From contig AP031353.1 in the NCBI GenBank assembly GCA_037833965.1, positions 15,936,501-16,000,500 on the forward strand: DNA of 64,000 nt. The letters run 5' to 3'. The notes under the pieces were generated by a model. It was not told the DNA's origin. It saw nothing but the letters and a program-made list of their open reading frames with translations, and did not search any database. Numbering within the stretch: position 1 is the first letter of the stretch; each line of letters opens with the position of its first letter. Both the position numbers and the translations under genes were made by a program. Source of the DNA: Marchantia polymorpha subsp. ruderalis. Lineage: Eukaryota > Streptophyta > Marchantiopsida > Marchantiales > Marchantiaceae. This document shows, piece by piece, positions 26,568-38,879 of this stretch.

Positions 26568-26708
26568 ATGAATGAAAGCTATATTCAAGAAGCCAAGAAG
26601 TTGTCCACGCAGGAGACTAGGATTGTTTCACCGGCTTGCCGGAAGATGCCAAACGCTATTGAAGCCCTCTGGAAGTCCACGAGGTCCATCTGCTCGTCTG
26701 GATTCTAA
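26568..26708 (+). CDS. Short ORF (46 aa) behind a TATA box
   Basis: First ATG after the TATA box at 26,483. The product starts MNESYIQEAKKLSTQE and ends STRSICSSGF. There is no recognisable domain, signal peptide or membrane segment. It could be the first exon of a decayed gene, a small peptide gene or chance. Splice donors after it were not resolved. Low confidence. Confidence 0.25.
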   Translation: MNESYIQEAKKLSTQETRIVSPACRKMPNAIEALWKSTRSICSSGF

Positions 26709-29079
26709 ATGAGGTGATCTGAGAAGCTGGAAGGGGAAGAAGCTGTTGTTCCAAAAAGGTGATGCTTAGAAACTGATCAAAGTAGCAACCATGGAATGTT
26801 GCCAATACAGAGGATTCTGCTAAGGTACATTGAATCCAAAAAGTCGTGAAGGCTGCCTCCAAAATCTCCAGGATGAGCATGTTTCTCACTGGTGTAAATT
26901 GGAGTCAGACAAGCACTGAACATTGAAACGAATGTGGGGATCTTAAAAAGTTTGGAACAGAACCGCCACATCTACGCTGATGCTTCAGTTCCCGAGAAGA
27001 AGGATCACGTCTTTCGGTCTTCCCTGTTACATTAATGGCGGAACCTTCAAGACACCTCCAACAGTGTTCGTAGAAGCGACTGGTTATAACTCTTCCAACA
27101 TTTATTGCAAGGTCAGCAGAATCTGAGTTTCTCGTTGATTACATCTAGTGAGTAGAAAATGAATCCTGAATAAAAAGCACATCCAACTTCCTCTATTTCC
27201 TTCTCAAGTACTCCACCTTCCTAACATCCTGGTCCTTCTTTCCTCAAGACACCGCTAGACCAATGTACAGTAGGTGGTCGCAGATCCAACGTAAGTCCTA
27301 GATCCAAGGTTTGTAAGATGTTCCTTACACGCCAATCTGGACAGCGAGGTGTCCGTGCTGGATTCCTGCACTTGTTGTATTGGTGATTTTGGAGGTCATT
27401 CCACTTCTGTTCCAAATCTTCACTCGGTGATTCTCTTGTAGTCTTGCATGGACGTGCAAGTGAAAGTGTCACCAAGTGTTCAAAAGGCCGGGGGTGTTTC
27501 CCGTGCTTGGCTTCAATGATAGAATTTAGTATCAAGGATAGTTGGCTGAATAGATATGGAGAGACAAGTACGACTTGTAACACGTGACAATTGTGACTGT
27601 CGGTCGGGAATGAGTATAAAGCCAGGTACAAGAAGATATATAAATCCCTCCAGAAGAAAGGAGTCAGGTTGAATGGTCACGTTTCGAAGCGTCGGATGAC
27701 CTTATTGAGACATTGGATTCCGGACCCTTTTTGAGAACGTGTCTTATCCTTTCAGTTTTTGGTATAAATCTTCACACGACCCATCCCATAGACTGCCGGC
27801 ACTTGTTTTTTATTCATATTTAATTACCTTACATAAGCGATTTAGAATGTCTTTTAGGTCGGAAAGTACAATTCGTCTCAAGACACGTGTATCCTTCCTT
27901 AGCATCGAAAGGGAGAACAAACTCTAGATTTCTTATTGTGTTGCATTGCACAAACATTGAGCAAGCCTTTAATCAGAACGCAGTTATTTAAGCTCAAAAG
28001 GCCTTTGAAAATATAATGTATCAAGACTTAGTTTCCCTGATATAACTAAAAACTGATGTACTTGGAAATGATCACATTTTTCCTGCACCTAGTAGAAACT
28101 TCAATTTATGTAGCAATTTAATAAAATTTTGTTCCCAGGACTAATTTGAAATACTGGACCCAGAGAAGAGCTTTTGTTAAAAGGAAAACCGGTTAGCTTG
28201 TGGGTTTGCTGGTTCCATCGTCCAACGATCCAAATGCAGATGTCGAAGCTTGGGTTATCCATTAAAAATCAAAGGGTTCTCCAGGGACAAATGCGATCTG
28301 TCAGATGTTCCAGGTCTGTGATACAGTTTGTCCATGTCGTTGTTAAGGGATTTGGTCTTAGCATTGACACCGGGCAAATGCAGGTGAAACAAAAGAAACA
28401 CATGCAGTATCTCCAGGAAAGTATGCACCCGAGAAGTTCATTGCACGTTTGCTCAGAGTTCCAGGTCTCCTTCTGACGTGGTGAATAATTGGACAAAGTG
28501 AATTTGCTGTAGCTCCGAGAGGCATGTGATCAGTGTTTAGGTGTACAGAAGTCAGTAGTATTCTGTTTTCTTTCAGATCACGAAGTTCTCATTTGCATGA
28601 GTCGTGGCATGTGCTCTTCTGTTTGACACACGAGTGCTGCAGTAAAGTCTATATCAGTGACACTAATCAATATAATGTGGCTAGAGTGATAATCTTGGTG
28701 TGGGCCTGTCCATCGACAATCCATCTGCAGACAGAACTGAAGCTCTTCGGCCTCATCTGTGTGTTTGACCGAGGATCCACAACCTATTTAGATTTGAGGT
28801 TGGAGAAAAGTTGAGCCTCGAGGCTTTGACAGTATTTATGGACCCCACTCGTGTGTTTGGAGTACTTGTACATAATTAACATAAAGTTTACTATCACGCC
28901 AGTCTTCTTACACCTGTTTCTTGAAGTATCGCCAAAGAGAAGCACACTCTGTCCGTGGGAGGTGCTTTCTGTTGCTGTGGAATGTTCGATACGGTTAAAG
29001 ATGAAAGAAATCTAGCCTCGTATCCAAACCACACGAGTCCAGATGTGTGCCCAAGCCGCCCCTTGGACGGACAAGAATA
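26709..29079. other. Intergenic DNA, no gene supported
   Basis: Moderate GC content and several open stretches, the longest at 27,221-27,631 on the minus strand (136 codons), but none has an interpretable domain or splice context. It may contain the lost first exon of the P450 relic that follows, though no P450 N-terminus could be recognised. Confidence 0.4.
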
Positions 29080-30270
29080 TACAAAAAGCAGAATTCCAAA
29101 GTTTGTCAATGGCAAGTAAGGTGTTCCGTTTAACTACGGTTGTAGTTCTGGTAGCTCCAAATGAGGTGATCCGAAATATATTGACCCCAAAAATAAATTA
29201 TCGACTGTTATCGTCATAGGCAGTGAATGAAACCGTATTGACGGATCATTGACCACCAAAGATCCAGACTTAGTGGACATCCTCTCGTCACTGCAAGAAA
29301 CCAACGATGAAAACAAGCTGGCCGATAACCGATAACCAATCTAGTGACTCTAGACCTGCATAACTTACGTAGTAGCCAACGTACATGTATGCCATAACTG
29401 TCATTGAACGATACTGCTTCATTCCTTCTGCTAGGTCAAAACGTAATGTGATTGTTCTAAGCCAAGGAAGCTCAGGATGATGATTCTGATGCTCAGAATT
29501 CTCAGTACCATTACGAACAGCAATCAGTCCGAAAGACTTGTGACCTCTCTGTATAAAGACAATCAGTGTAGATCAAGTACTTTTATTCGTAGTATGGTGA
29601 AAGCTAGAGCTGATACAAGTAGTACTATTCACTAGGATTGTTGCTATTGGTGTTTTGATGCTGTACTGACATTTTGCCATTTGTGTCCCATGGTCCCTTC
29701 GGGTCTTACAAGGACGTGGAGTAGTTCGTTCTTTCTTAGCCTCACACGTAATTCCATGTCTGATTGACAGGGTTTAATAGTCGCCAGTACATACAACGGG
29801 GCAACTAAGCTCGTCTGGACTTGTACAGAGATCATGAGCAATACAGATGTACTGGAAAAATTTCAGAAGGACTTAGATTCTTTGGCCGGACGGGGACGCT
29901 TGGTGCAAGAATCTGATCTCGTTACCATGAAGCCCCTTGAAGCTTTGTTGAAAGAATCTTTCGTTTGCACCCAGGTGCAGCAATAGGGGGGTCCCATTTT
30001 TGGTTCTGGCGATCAAAGTTGCTGCTTACGACATCCATCCAGGACAAGAGTATTTGTGAGTTATGGGGGATGGTGAGAGACGCGTCAGTGTAGAATAATT
30101 CTCTCGTTCTCATCTCGCTACGATTCTAAATAGCTCCATCGAATGTCAAAGAACAGCACTTTCAGCTTTTAACAAGAAATATGGTCATTCGAAGATATCG
30201 CTTGTCCTTTACCGTTGGACTTTGTCCAGTTGCATCCTCAGCATTGAGAAACTTGCACTCTTCCTGGGGA
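29080..30270 (+). pseudogene. Cytochrome P450 relic 1
   Basis: Pieces of a P450 related to the intact genes in this window. Near 29,085-29,125 the frame reads AEFQSLSMASKVF, like the exon-2 motif A-E-x-F-Q. At 29,258-29,329 it reads KDPDLVDILSSLQE, the usual end of exon 2. After TTGACAG, exon 3 resumes at 29,771 in the same phase as the intact genes (GLIVASTYNGATKLVW), then FQKDLDSLAGRGRLVQESDL and ALLKESF. A frameshift falls within the K-helix segment just before the R-L-H-P motif, and only scattered resemblance continues to about 30,260, including an LPF-G-CP-like haem region. The I-helix threonine and acid are lost (Y-N-G-A), and no N-terminal exon was found. Introns are retained, so this is a decayed duplicate, not a retrocopy. 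Confidence 0.72.
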
Positions 30271-32082
30271 TCAAATCCACTCAAGGCATCAAATTGTAAG
30301 AAGACTGGTTAACTTAAGCTTTAAATTACTATATTTACAATCTTCGGTTACTCTTTTGCAATCGCACAAACTGAAGATCCCGTAGACTTATTCTACGTTT
30401 ATAAATATATAACAAAATAGATTTCAAGAGTTGCAGCCTGCAACCTATACGTCTAAGTCTGCAAACTAATGAGCTGTTGACCAAAGATCTTCTTGATTAG
30501 TGCTGTCATCGTGATATGTAAAACATGCACCTCCTTAGCAATCGCCACCAAATGTTGCTTCAAATCTTTTCAAAGGTTTGTTTTCATACTTCAATGCAGG
30601 TTCCACTTGTGTTTGATCTGCTTCAGATACCAGACTCAGTGAAGTGAATAACATACCTAGTTTTGATTATGTAAGTATGTGATCCGTTGAGATTCACAGG
30701 CGTCTTAGCAGTCTAGCGTCCTGACTGGTGAGACTTGTTTTCAGCAAGTCGGAGGATCAGATGGTGTCACAGTTCGAAAACTGAAAATTCGAATTCAGTG
30801 CTGAATAGTTCGCTTTGGTGCTCGAATGGAATGGATCGGAAGATTAAAGATCAAGAAGGGACCAAAGGATGCACATTGTGCTCATGCTCTTGTCACTGAG
30901 CTGGTACCATCTTCAAAGGCTGGACTACATGTGATTGCTCTCCCGAGTATCTGACGAAGCTCTTTTTGAATCAGACGGAATCAATTCTTCCCTTGGAGTT
31001 GATGTCATGGCTATAACCTTACAGTATCTTGTCTTCCTTACTTAGAGGCGAGAAGTGAAAGATTTAACACATAATGCAATTGATCTCATCTGAAATAAAT
31101 ACATTGAGAACCCCCACTTATTCTCAAGTGGGGGTTGTAAAAAAATATGCTGTGCAACATTGCGACGTATCTGGATGATGTGAGGACATCACTTGCTTGC
31201 GTCCTTGCTTGCATCACTTGAGCTTGCGGCGATGACATAGAAGATCTCAATTCAACGGTGGCACCGTTTGAGGAAGCACGGGTCTCCCTGTGGAAATCAA
31301 GAGATCGTTGAACTGAAATTTTTGGCTTAAGGTAGCCAGTGGTTCCTGTTCCTGTTCCTGCCTCGGAAATAAACGCTAAGTTCCACACGAAGGATTGAAA
31401 TCGAGATTTTCTGCTAATAATGAAGTCTGGCCAAGCTTGTACGCAACATAAAATACACAATGCAATAATTTGTGTCCAAAAAATTGAACTACGAGAGAAA
31501 ATTTTCAACAGAAAGAGTTGAGCAGTGCAAATACAGCCAAGTGTGATCACCAGCCATATGTAATCATTCCCATCTGTTAACCGCAAACGGTGAGTCTAAG
31601 TGTTCCACTCTTTGCAGTATCTATCTTACAGGCATCTTCGACAATTCAACATGCTGATGAACGTACTCACTGGCTGAATCTAAGTGAACAGACTTACATT
31701 CAGAGAGGCTACACAGGTAACTGGTTTCTATAACGGAACAGCTAAGATAAGCTGTTCGATGATGAACAGAGATTAACACTTCTCATTGTTTCAAATGTTA
31801 AATACGACATAGCTTTTGCTGCATGATATATATGCGCAACAAAAATTACAGTGGATCTGCTGCTACAATCCAAAAGTACGCAACTATTAGCATCATTGGG
31901 TAGGAACCATAACATCTGGAAACTTTCTCCGTAAAATCTTGAAGTGACAAGAAATTCCCAAAACGATCGATCACCTAAACCAATGTATGCAAAGCATTTC
32001 AGAATGTACAGAGCAATACAGCAGCAGAAGCAGCCAGAGGGTAACAAGTTCGTGAATCTACTCTTCATGAACTTGATTCTGT
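30271..32082. other. Region between the P450 relic and GRDP
   Basis: The part nearest 32.0 kb should be the GRDP 3' untranslated region. A minus-strand open stretch at 31,086-31,586 (166 codons, no ATG at its start) contains two hydrophobic segments (YIWLVITLGCICTAQLF and IIALCILCCVQAW) and a polar tail. It could be a terminal exon of an unrecognised membrane protein or chance. Confidence 0.3.
31109..31136. repeat. Perfect 11-bp GC-rich inverted repeat
   Basis: AACCCCCACTT and AAGTGGGGGTT flank a 6-bp loop, followed by a short A-rich run. It looks like a bacterial terminator, but the context is eukaryotic, so that role is not proposed. Confidence 0.95.
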
Positions 32083-35000
32083 CTAGCCACAGCCACCACA
32101 TCCTCCACAGCCTCCGCCTCCACCACAGCCTCCGCCATCGCCATCACCACTATCTCCACCCCCATCACCACCACCACTGTCGCCAGACCATCCGGATGAA
32201 GCAACCTCGTTCCCCCCACAAGCTGTGCCCGCACATGCTGCGGGCTCGCACTGGGCACCGGCCAGGCCTTGGTCGTTGTTAAAACTTACGCTGATTTCGT
32301 CCCAAGGGATGTACAGAGTACTATTTTTCTTCTCGGGCTCCTCATCCGATGGATCAGGATGATTAAACTGTGGAGAGAACTGATTCTTTTTCAGCTTGAC
32401 CGCTCCTGCAATCCAACAAAAATTCATGGTCTAAGTTAGAAAAGTGAGACTGCTGTCTGCTTGGAGTCTGGACCAGCTCGCATCATCTGCCTAAGATAGG
32501 CGTACTAGAGTCGAACGCCTTAACTGCGCTTCAAAGAGTCTTGGTTTTCAGGTTCGAAAAGAGAAACTTCTGTATAATAGTTGGAAGCAAGGGGGTTGAA
32601 AGTTTTACGTTCAATTGAAGTTCATTGATACACAAGAAGAAGACGAAGGTAACAAATTTTGTGAGTAATTTCTGCCTGCTGAGACGAGACTTGCTCACCT
32701 AATTCACCGTCGGATTTTCCACGGAGTAGACTTTTGTAGCTCTTCTTGACACTCCAATCTGCGCTCTTCTTGAGAGGAGTTCCAAACTCTTTTAAGGACA
32801 TGGTCACCGCAGAAAAAATCAGAAGCACCAATATTGTGCTTTCTTCCGGCTTAACCTGGAGTATCAGAGGAAATTTGATACGAATGATGAAGTGGATAGG
32901 AAGCTTCTTCGAACAGGTATGAAGGAAATGTGGTCTAGGAATGGATATTTCGCATACTGTCTTGAAACTGAAGCCAGGGCAGCTAGAGGTCAATTCCAAT
33001 TGAGGTAAAACACTGCGGTGTAAGTAGAAACAATGTATTTACGTCCATGTTCCAGACTCATAAAACGATTCATCTTACACTTCTTACCTCGAAGCAAGCT
33101 TTGGTCACGTTCAGAAGAGCTGTGGCTGTGCCCGTGGGAGCCTCCGGTGTATATCGCATGAGAGTTAGATACCTGTTCGTAGATACGTCATTGGCGACAG
33201 CGTACTCCAGTCTCCTGCCTGGGAGTAACCTCACCTAAAACCACCGTAACAAAGCAAACCATGTACAATTAGCGGAGGCAAGGAAGAAAACGCATCTATC
33301 GACATTCCTCTTCATATCAGAGTGATTGTGACGTAGGTGGCTAGAACAAATCTAAGCATCTGAGAATTACATGCGGTTCGAGATGAAATGAATCACTTGG
33401 ATTAGACTTGGAGTTTGAAGTGCACCAAGCTTCTTACCCGGTTTGGACCTAATAGACCGTATAGCTCACAGGTTACATCCTTCGTTGTTTTCGAGGGCTT
33501 ATACACAGTCAGAATCGCTCCGTCATTGAAGAGATTCCACTCTCGTATATCCTTGTTCCGTTTGTGGTACTCCGTTACGAGAAGGCGGCATTCGGCCAGG
33601 CCTCTACCTGCTTCTGTGTCATCCATTCTGGGCCAAGATGGTTGTTTACCTAACCACCACGGACCAATAAACTTTGTGAGCTTGGAATGCCATTGAGCTC
33701 CAACGCGGGATAGGCAAGATGAATGTGTGAAGTCATGACCCTATATCGTGCATTCCTATATAAACCCTAAAGCCTGCTGTATCAGAGTGAATGGAATTCC
33801 TCCAACCTCTGTTGTAATCCTTATTCTAGAATGGTCTGCAGTGGGTGTTTACAAAGCTCAGTGTCAAATCAGCTCCTTACCTGCATTCGGATCTTCTACT
33901 ACTTCATGTACGAATATATGGGATTTTTCTTCACATCCTACCGAGGAAGCCTTCCGGGTCAGGAGACCCTTTTCTAAACTGCGTAAGAATTCAAGAATGT
34001 ACCAGGGGCAACAGAATCAATCAGTATCTGAAAGCCTGAGAGAAGTCGTCAGAGCAAGAGGGTGGGCATCAACAGCGTGCAAGAAGATTCAAGTTGCAGC
34101 TTCAAAGCGAACATTGTAAGGACTCTGACTAGAAGCAGTAGTCAGATATGCCGAGTCACGAACCTCTGTCGAATTTTGTAGATGGGCTTGCCATTGTGAT
34201 TCACTACTGTCTTCGTCGTCCAACGTCCTTGCTGAGGAACAGCACCTTTTTCAATAGATAGAGATACCTTGTTGTGGTTGTCGTCCGTCACAGGCGAATG
34301 CAGTGCGCGGAACAATTTCGGTGCCGGCAGAAATTTTGTTGCAGATATGCAAAACTCAATTTCAGCATTTGAAATGTCGAGAGATTTGGATATCCTTTTC
34401 GACCCATGAATATCGACTTCAGCCCAATAGATGCAAACCGTGCCCACGCTCGTGACAATTGGTTGCGAGTTCAAGTATGTGCTTGCACCCACTTGAGATT
34501 TCTTTCTCGAACCCCGAAAGAAACATCCAGCCTTCGTTTTGCCTTGCTGGCGTTTCACCGAGATTATGCGCAGTAGCTCGAGCTGCAAACCTTTCGTTCC
34601 CTGTTCAGCTTCCATCGCAATGCCATGATTCCACTCCACTTCATTCTTGTCAGAAGCTTCCTTTTTTTCTGTGTGGACGCTCAAGGACGGGCATTTCTCC
34701 AAGGCGGTCACCCGAACCTGGAATGTCCATTTATGGTGTTCCGGCGGTTCAGGGAGATTTTTAGCGCTCAAAATCACCAGGTGCACCTACAAACGTAGCC
34801 ATCTTTTAGTTCAGTGAAATCTCAATCAATGACGCAAATTAATTAGTTGTTATAACTTCGTCTACTGCAGCGCACGGCGAGCTAAGCATGAGGTAAGTAG
34901 TGAGTGCGTGCAACCAACAGTCTTCGTCACCAATGCCCAATTCAGCCTAAATGGCTGACGATTTGGCAAACAGTTATAGCAATAATCAGTAATCGGATCC

Positions 35001-36996
35001 ATCCTCGAGCACACAACCTTTCGAACCTTGGAATTATAGCTGACCTTTACTGTTCGGATCCATGAATCAATTCTCGACCAATTTTGAATGCAGTTAATGA
35101 AATGAAAGGTCTCAATGTCGGTAGCAAGAGCCTGGACTCCCACCTGGCAGGTCGATCTCGCGTTCTCGGCCCGTGTCTGTTCAGCATCAGTCTTCATAAG
35201 ACTGTCATAGTAAGAAGAATTCCACCTTCCATATTTCGTGTTCTCTAAAATTGTCCTATCCCTTGTCATAGCCCAACCGTCCGTCGTCGTGGATTTAGCA
35301 GGAGCACCCCTCATCGGTGGATCGGGTCCCCTGTGCATCGCTCCCGCTCGCTCGTACACGAACCCGAAAGTAGCCCACCACCTGTTGCATGAGTCGAGAT
35401 AGCCATTGTTAAGCTTCTTGCCCGCTCCTCGATCGGTGTCGGTGTCATCATGGTCCAGGATTCTGCCGATCAGACTCGTTGTGTCTCGAGCGTATGCGCT
35501 CGGGTGCAGCTGGTGAGTGTGCCATATGAGGTCGATGTCGTACGTCGGAACCAGGAAAACTGGAGGATCGTTTTCTTTCCTCGACTGCAAAGCTTGTTGG
35601 ATCATGTAAAGGTATCCTCTATATCTTCGGACGCCGTCTTGCAGGAATTCATCGTCCTTGAACCAGCTCCTTTGAACCTTGAAAACCACAACCGATCCAA
35701 GATTTGTGACCAACGAAGTCAGTCAAGACTTCCCGAGCAATCCAGCCAACTCCGCAGTCGATTCGGTCGATCGTTCATTCTAATTCCATATACCTCAGGC
35801 TTCACAATTAGACGAGTCTTTGGAAGAGAATGAATCTGTGAGCACGATGAAGGTCATGGAACACACGTCTTCAAGGGCCTAGAACTTCCTGAGGCCATTC
35901 GACACGAGAATCAAGGGGGACAGGATTCTTCAAGGGACGCTCAGTCTAAATCTTGCAGAATTTGGGTCCTGCTGGCCATTACTTAAATTTTCATGGGGCA
36001 AAAGGAAGGTAACATTATAATCATCGAAGAGAATGGTGATGTGTGTCGCACACGCACCTGAAAGAAGAAAGGTCGCTGTCTTTCAGCTGCGGCGACGAGG
36101 TCGTATGACTGCATGGGAGATAAAGGCCTGAGCTTAGCACACTGGATTTCAAGGACTTTTTTATATTCATCACTTAGGCCTTCCTCGTAGGGCAGAATCA
36201 AATGGTATTGCTCGCCCGGGTACTCAGTGTTCCAAAATTCCGCCGAAGCTTGTTGTGAGTCGGCCTCCGTGGAGTATGCATCGGGGACGGTTCTGATGTC
36301 GATGACCTTCCCAAAAATCGTTCTGCAGTCCTTTGCGTACCGCACCTGCAATCATTGAAAGAATTAGAAATGAGATCCTGAAATTCCCAGAGCATGGACA
36401 TTGATTGCACTGAAGGAAGATCTTCGTCAGTTTGCAATTCGAGTTCGAGAGATGTCGTACCGGGCTGAGCTTGTGGCAATGCCAGATCCATGCGCAATCC
36501 AACGGCGGCAACAAGCAAGCGCCGGTCGTCCCGTAATACTTGCCGGGGAATCCATAGGCCTGGAACTTCGATGCCAGTGGCAGCCAGTAGTTCCAGTACC
36601 TACAGCGACAGACAGTGCACAATCTTCAGTCGAAACACAAGATGTGACATTGGCCTTAAAACCGAGCGAGCAAACTCGAATTCCACCACATCAACCTGAA
36701 GTGCTAGTAAAACAATTCGCCTACCTGTACACTGCACATGTCAAAAGTTCAGGTTGTTGGAGTGCCGCAGTCCGGTCTACAACCTCGAGGAACCGAAGCT
36801 GCCTCTTCGCCGCTTCAACTAAGTCAATGTTGATATGACACCAGACGGGAGATTGAGCTGTGTTCCATGCAGTCTGCGGAATATGCCTCTTCGCCGCTTC
36901 AACTAAGTCAGCGTTGAAATGAGAATAGACGGGAGATTGAGCTGTGTTCCATGCAGTCTGCCCGTGATAGAGGTCAACTGTATTCGTCGAGGACAT
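32083..36996 (-). CDS. Glycine-rich domain protein (GRDP, DUF1399), nine exons
   Basis: Plant GRDP-family protein. Members have a DUF1399 region and a short glycine-rich tail and have been linked to stress and hormone responses; the biochemical role is unclear. Exons (minus): 36,996-36,725; 36,599-36,461; 36,345-36,058; 35,677-35,144; 34,786-34,164; 33,627-33,438; 33,234-33,088; 32,855-32,699; 32,405-32,083. All introns are GT-AG and the phases agree, giving 890 residues. Family signatures are DLVEAAKRQLRFL near 71-83, LDCAWIWHCHKLSP near 124-137, and VPTYDIDLIWHTHQLHP near 276-292 followed by a GRILDHDDTDTDRG segment. From about 412 (VHLVILSAKNLP) a beta-rich, C2-like region seems to follow. 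The tail (about 850-890) is Gly-Asp then Gly-Cys rich. Start: 36,996 is the first ATG in a frame that stays open for roughly 70 codons upstream without any ATG. Oddity: a 28-residue tandem repeat near the N-terminus. Confidence 0.9.
36802..36969 (-). repeat. 84-bp tandem duplication inside GRDP exon 1
   Basis: Two in-frame copies (36,802-36,885 and 36,886-36,969), each encoding QTAWNTAQSPV, a variable hexamer, then DLVEAAKR. The variable hexamer is YSHFNA in the first protein copy and WCHINI in the second. About 6 of the first 76 bases differ, and most of these changes alter the protein. The DLVEAAKR motif occurs once in the family members I know, so the doubling looks specific to this lineage. 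Confidence 0.92.
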
Positions 36997-38651
36997 GGCC
37001 AATTTTTTTACATGCAGGCCGGCACCTCTAGTCTTCTCGTAGCCCGCCGCCTTCGTCGATTCAAACACGAACCAGAAGTTGATTTTACTAGATGAAGCTC
37101 GTTGCTCACAAATGACAACGCCGTAGACTTTTTTTTGTGTGTTTATGAAATCATCCGAATTCCGACCGATTCAGCAGCTTTCAGAGTGCAGCTCGCAGCG
37201 TTACAGCAGGTGCGTACGCACCTGCTGATACGTCAGAGATTGTCAACAGAATCTAAATTTTATTTTCTTGCAACGCACATTCTGTCACTGAGATGACAAT
37301 GAAGACTGATCGGTCGGCTGATATCTAGACCTCGAGTGTGCACATGAATCTCGAATTTGTACTGCATCGAAAGGAGGGAACTTCTTCGTGACGCTCCACG
37401 GTCCGCATTGAGTTTGGATCGGAGGGTTCCTTCGTGGAACGAAAAGCCCAAGTGTGCCGCAAGGAAGGGACAAATATCATATTCCATATCTCACACGAAA
37501 CGTCGGATCCGCAGGACGACCCGGAGATTATTCAGTGATCGATACAAATAGATAGTTCCAGAGGAGAGTTGAAATTCGAGGCACATCCTCAAAATGATTC
37601 AGTAAACTTTTGGAAACTCCAGTGTCTCTTCTCGATCGGTTATGGAAGTCCATCCTACCGACAACATCCAGGTAATGAAGTCTACAGACCGCTTCACACG
37701 ATATGTCAGCTTGTATCCAGCATCGGGCTACGCGTTGCCAGGTACAGATGGTATCTCTGTACACGGAGAAATTGGTGGTATATTGTACTGTGTTGACTTT
37801 TAACAGATTCTCGGCCAGACATTCCTTCCGCGCATCTTCGTGATTCTTCTTGTCGTTTCTCGCCTCCTGGGATGAGTTCATTGTGGCTCAGGCTCGAGCT
37901 CATGCCAAGCAGCAGGAGCCACCACGCTCAATATCAGAAAACATCATCCACTTGAGTCACCTTGGCATGATATCTTTGACTTTCGTGTCTCCTGAACGAA
38001 GTTTTCGGAGCATATCCCTCACTTTCATTCGTCTAAGAGGGCTTTGTTTACTCTTTGTCCAATGAATATATGCGTTATGAGAGGATTTTTCTCGAAACTA
38101 TGAATATCAACAAAGGTAAAGTGGCTATAATATACACTTCAACTGTATTAAGTGGTCCACACTCATTTATCTCAGACTCTATCACTCGAGAGTGCATTGA
38201 CTTTGAAAGAGTGCATTGGAATTCAGATAATTTGATTTGAGCGCATTAAGAAAGGCGCTTGTGAGTATCTTTCTGTACAATGCATTGAGCATGTACAACG
38301 TACAAGGTACGAAGATTTTGTTACTTCTGAGTGTTACGAGTTTCATTCTAACTATGTAGTTTCGTCTTAAGTAAACAATAACTTGTACTTTCACCCTTAT
38401 TATCGATACCAAACACTTGCTCATAGGTTTTTTAAAAACTCCCTCTAGACAACCACAGAACTCGATCACGTGATTTTTTAAATCCTTAAATGTAATAACA
38501 TTGACCGTTTAGCTTTTTTTTAAATCATCCTATGTGAAAGATTACAAGTTACAAGAAAGAAATAAAGACCGGTTCAAGCATCACTAAGATTATTGTAATT
38601 TTATTAAATTTATTTGTTTCACTATTATATTAGACTAATACGAGTTAAAAA
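36997..38651. other. Upstream region of GRDP
   Basis: Should contain the GRDP 5' leader and promoter on the minus strand. No clear TATA box was identified. Contains the perfect palindrome at 37,204-37,227. Scattered open stretches of up to 117 codons (37,528-37,881, minus) show no domain. Confidence 0.45.
37204..37227. repeat. Perfect 24-bp palindrome without loop
   Basis: The half-site CAGCAGGTGCGT is followed directly by its reverse complement ACGCACCTGCTG. It lies 208 bp upstream of the GRDP start codon, so it could be a symmetrical protein-binding site in that gene's leader or promoter. Function is inferred only from position and symmetry. Confidence 0.95.
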
Positions 38652-38695
38652 ATTCAAGACACGTCAAAATTTTAAGATTTTGACGTGTTTCGAAT
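38652..38695. repeat. 19-bp inverted repeat (17 of 19 paired)
   Basis: Arms at 38,652-38,670 and 38,677-38,695 share the core ACACGTCAAAAT/ATTTTGACGTGT around a 6-bp loop. The core contains ACGT-type (bZIP-like) sites. About 130 bp further on, a second dyad with 13-bp arms (ATGAATGTGATTC, 38,827-38,839 and 38,866-38,878) has a 26-bp spacer. Confidence 0.85.
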
Positions 38696-38879
38696 CTTGT
38701 TTTTATTATTTTCAGACAAGTTGTATTTATAATCAGTTTAAAAAAAAAAGATGAACAAGATGAGCGGAGTCATTGATGCAACCATATCAAATTGTGATAA
38801 CCATATCAACCATATATTATCAATATATGAATGTGATTCACAAAATGTTGAAGATCTATAACTTCGAATCACATTCATG

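Noticed and set aside
31109-31136. GC-rich hairpin considered as a rho-independent terminator
   Set aside because: The spliced genes show nuclear plant DNA; such terminators do not operate there, and the hairpin is not followed by a T run on the plus strand.
33748-34119. Plus-strand ORF of 123 codons
   Set aside because: It lies within a GRDP intron on the opposite strand and has no recognisable content.
34459-35833. Plus-strand ORFs opposite GRDP exons 4 and 5
   Set aside because: They are antisense to exons whose minus-strand translation matches the GRDP family.
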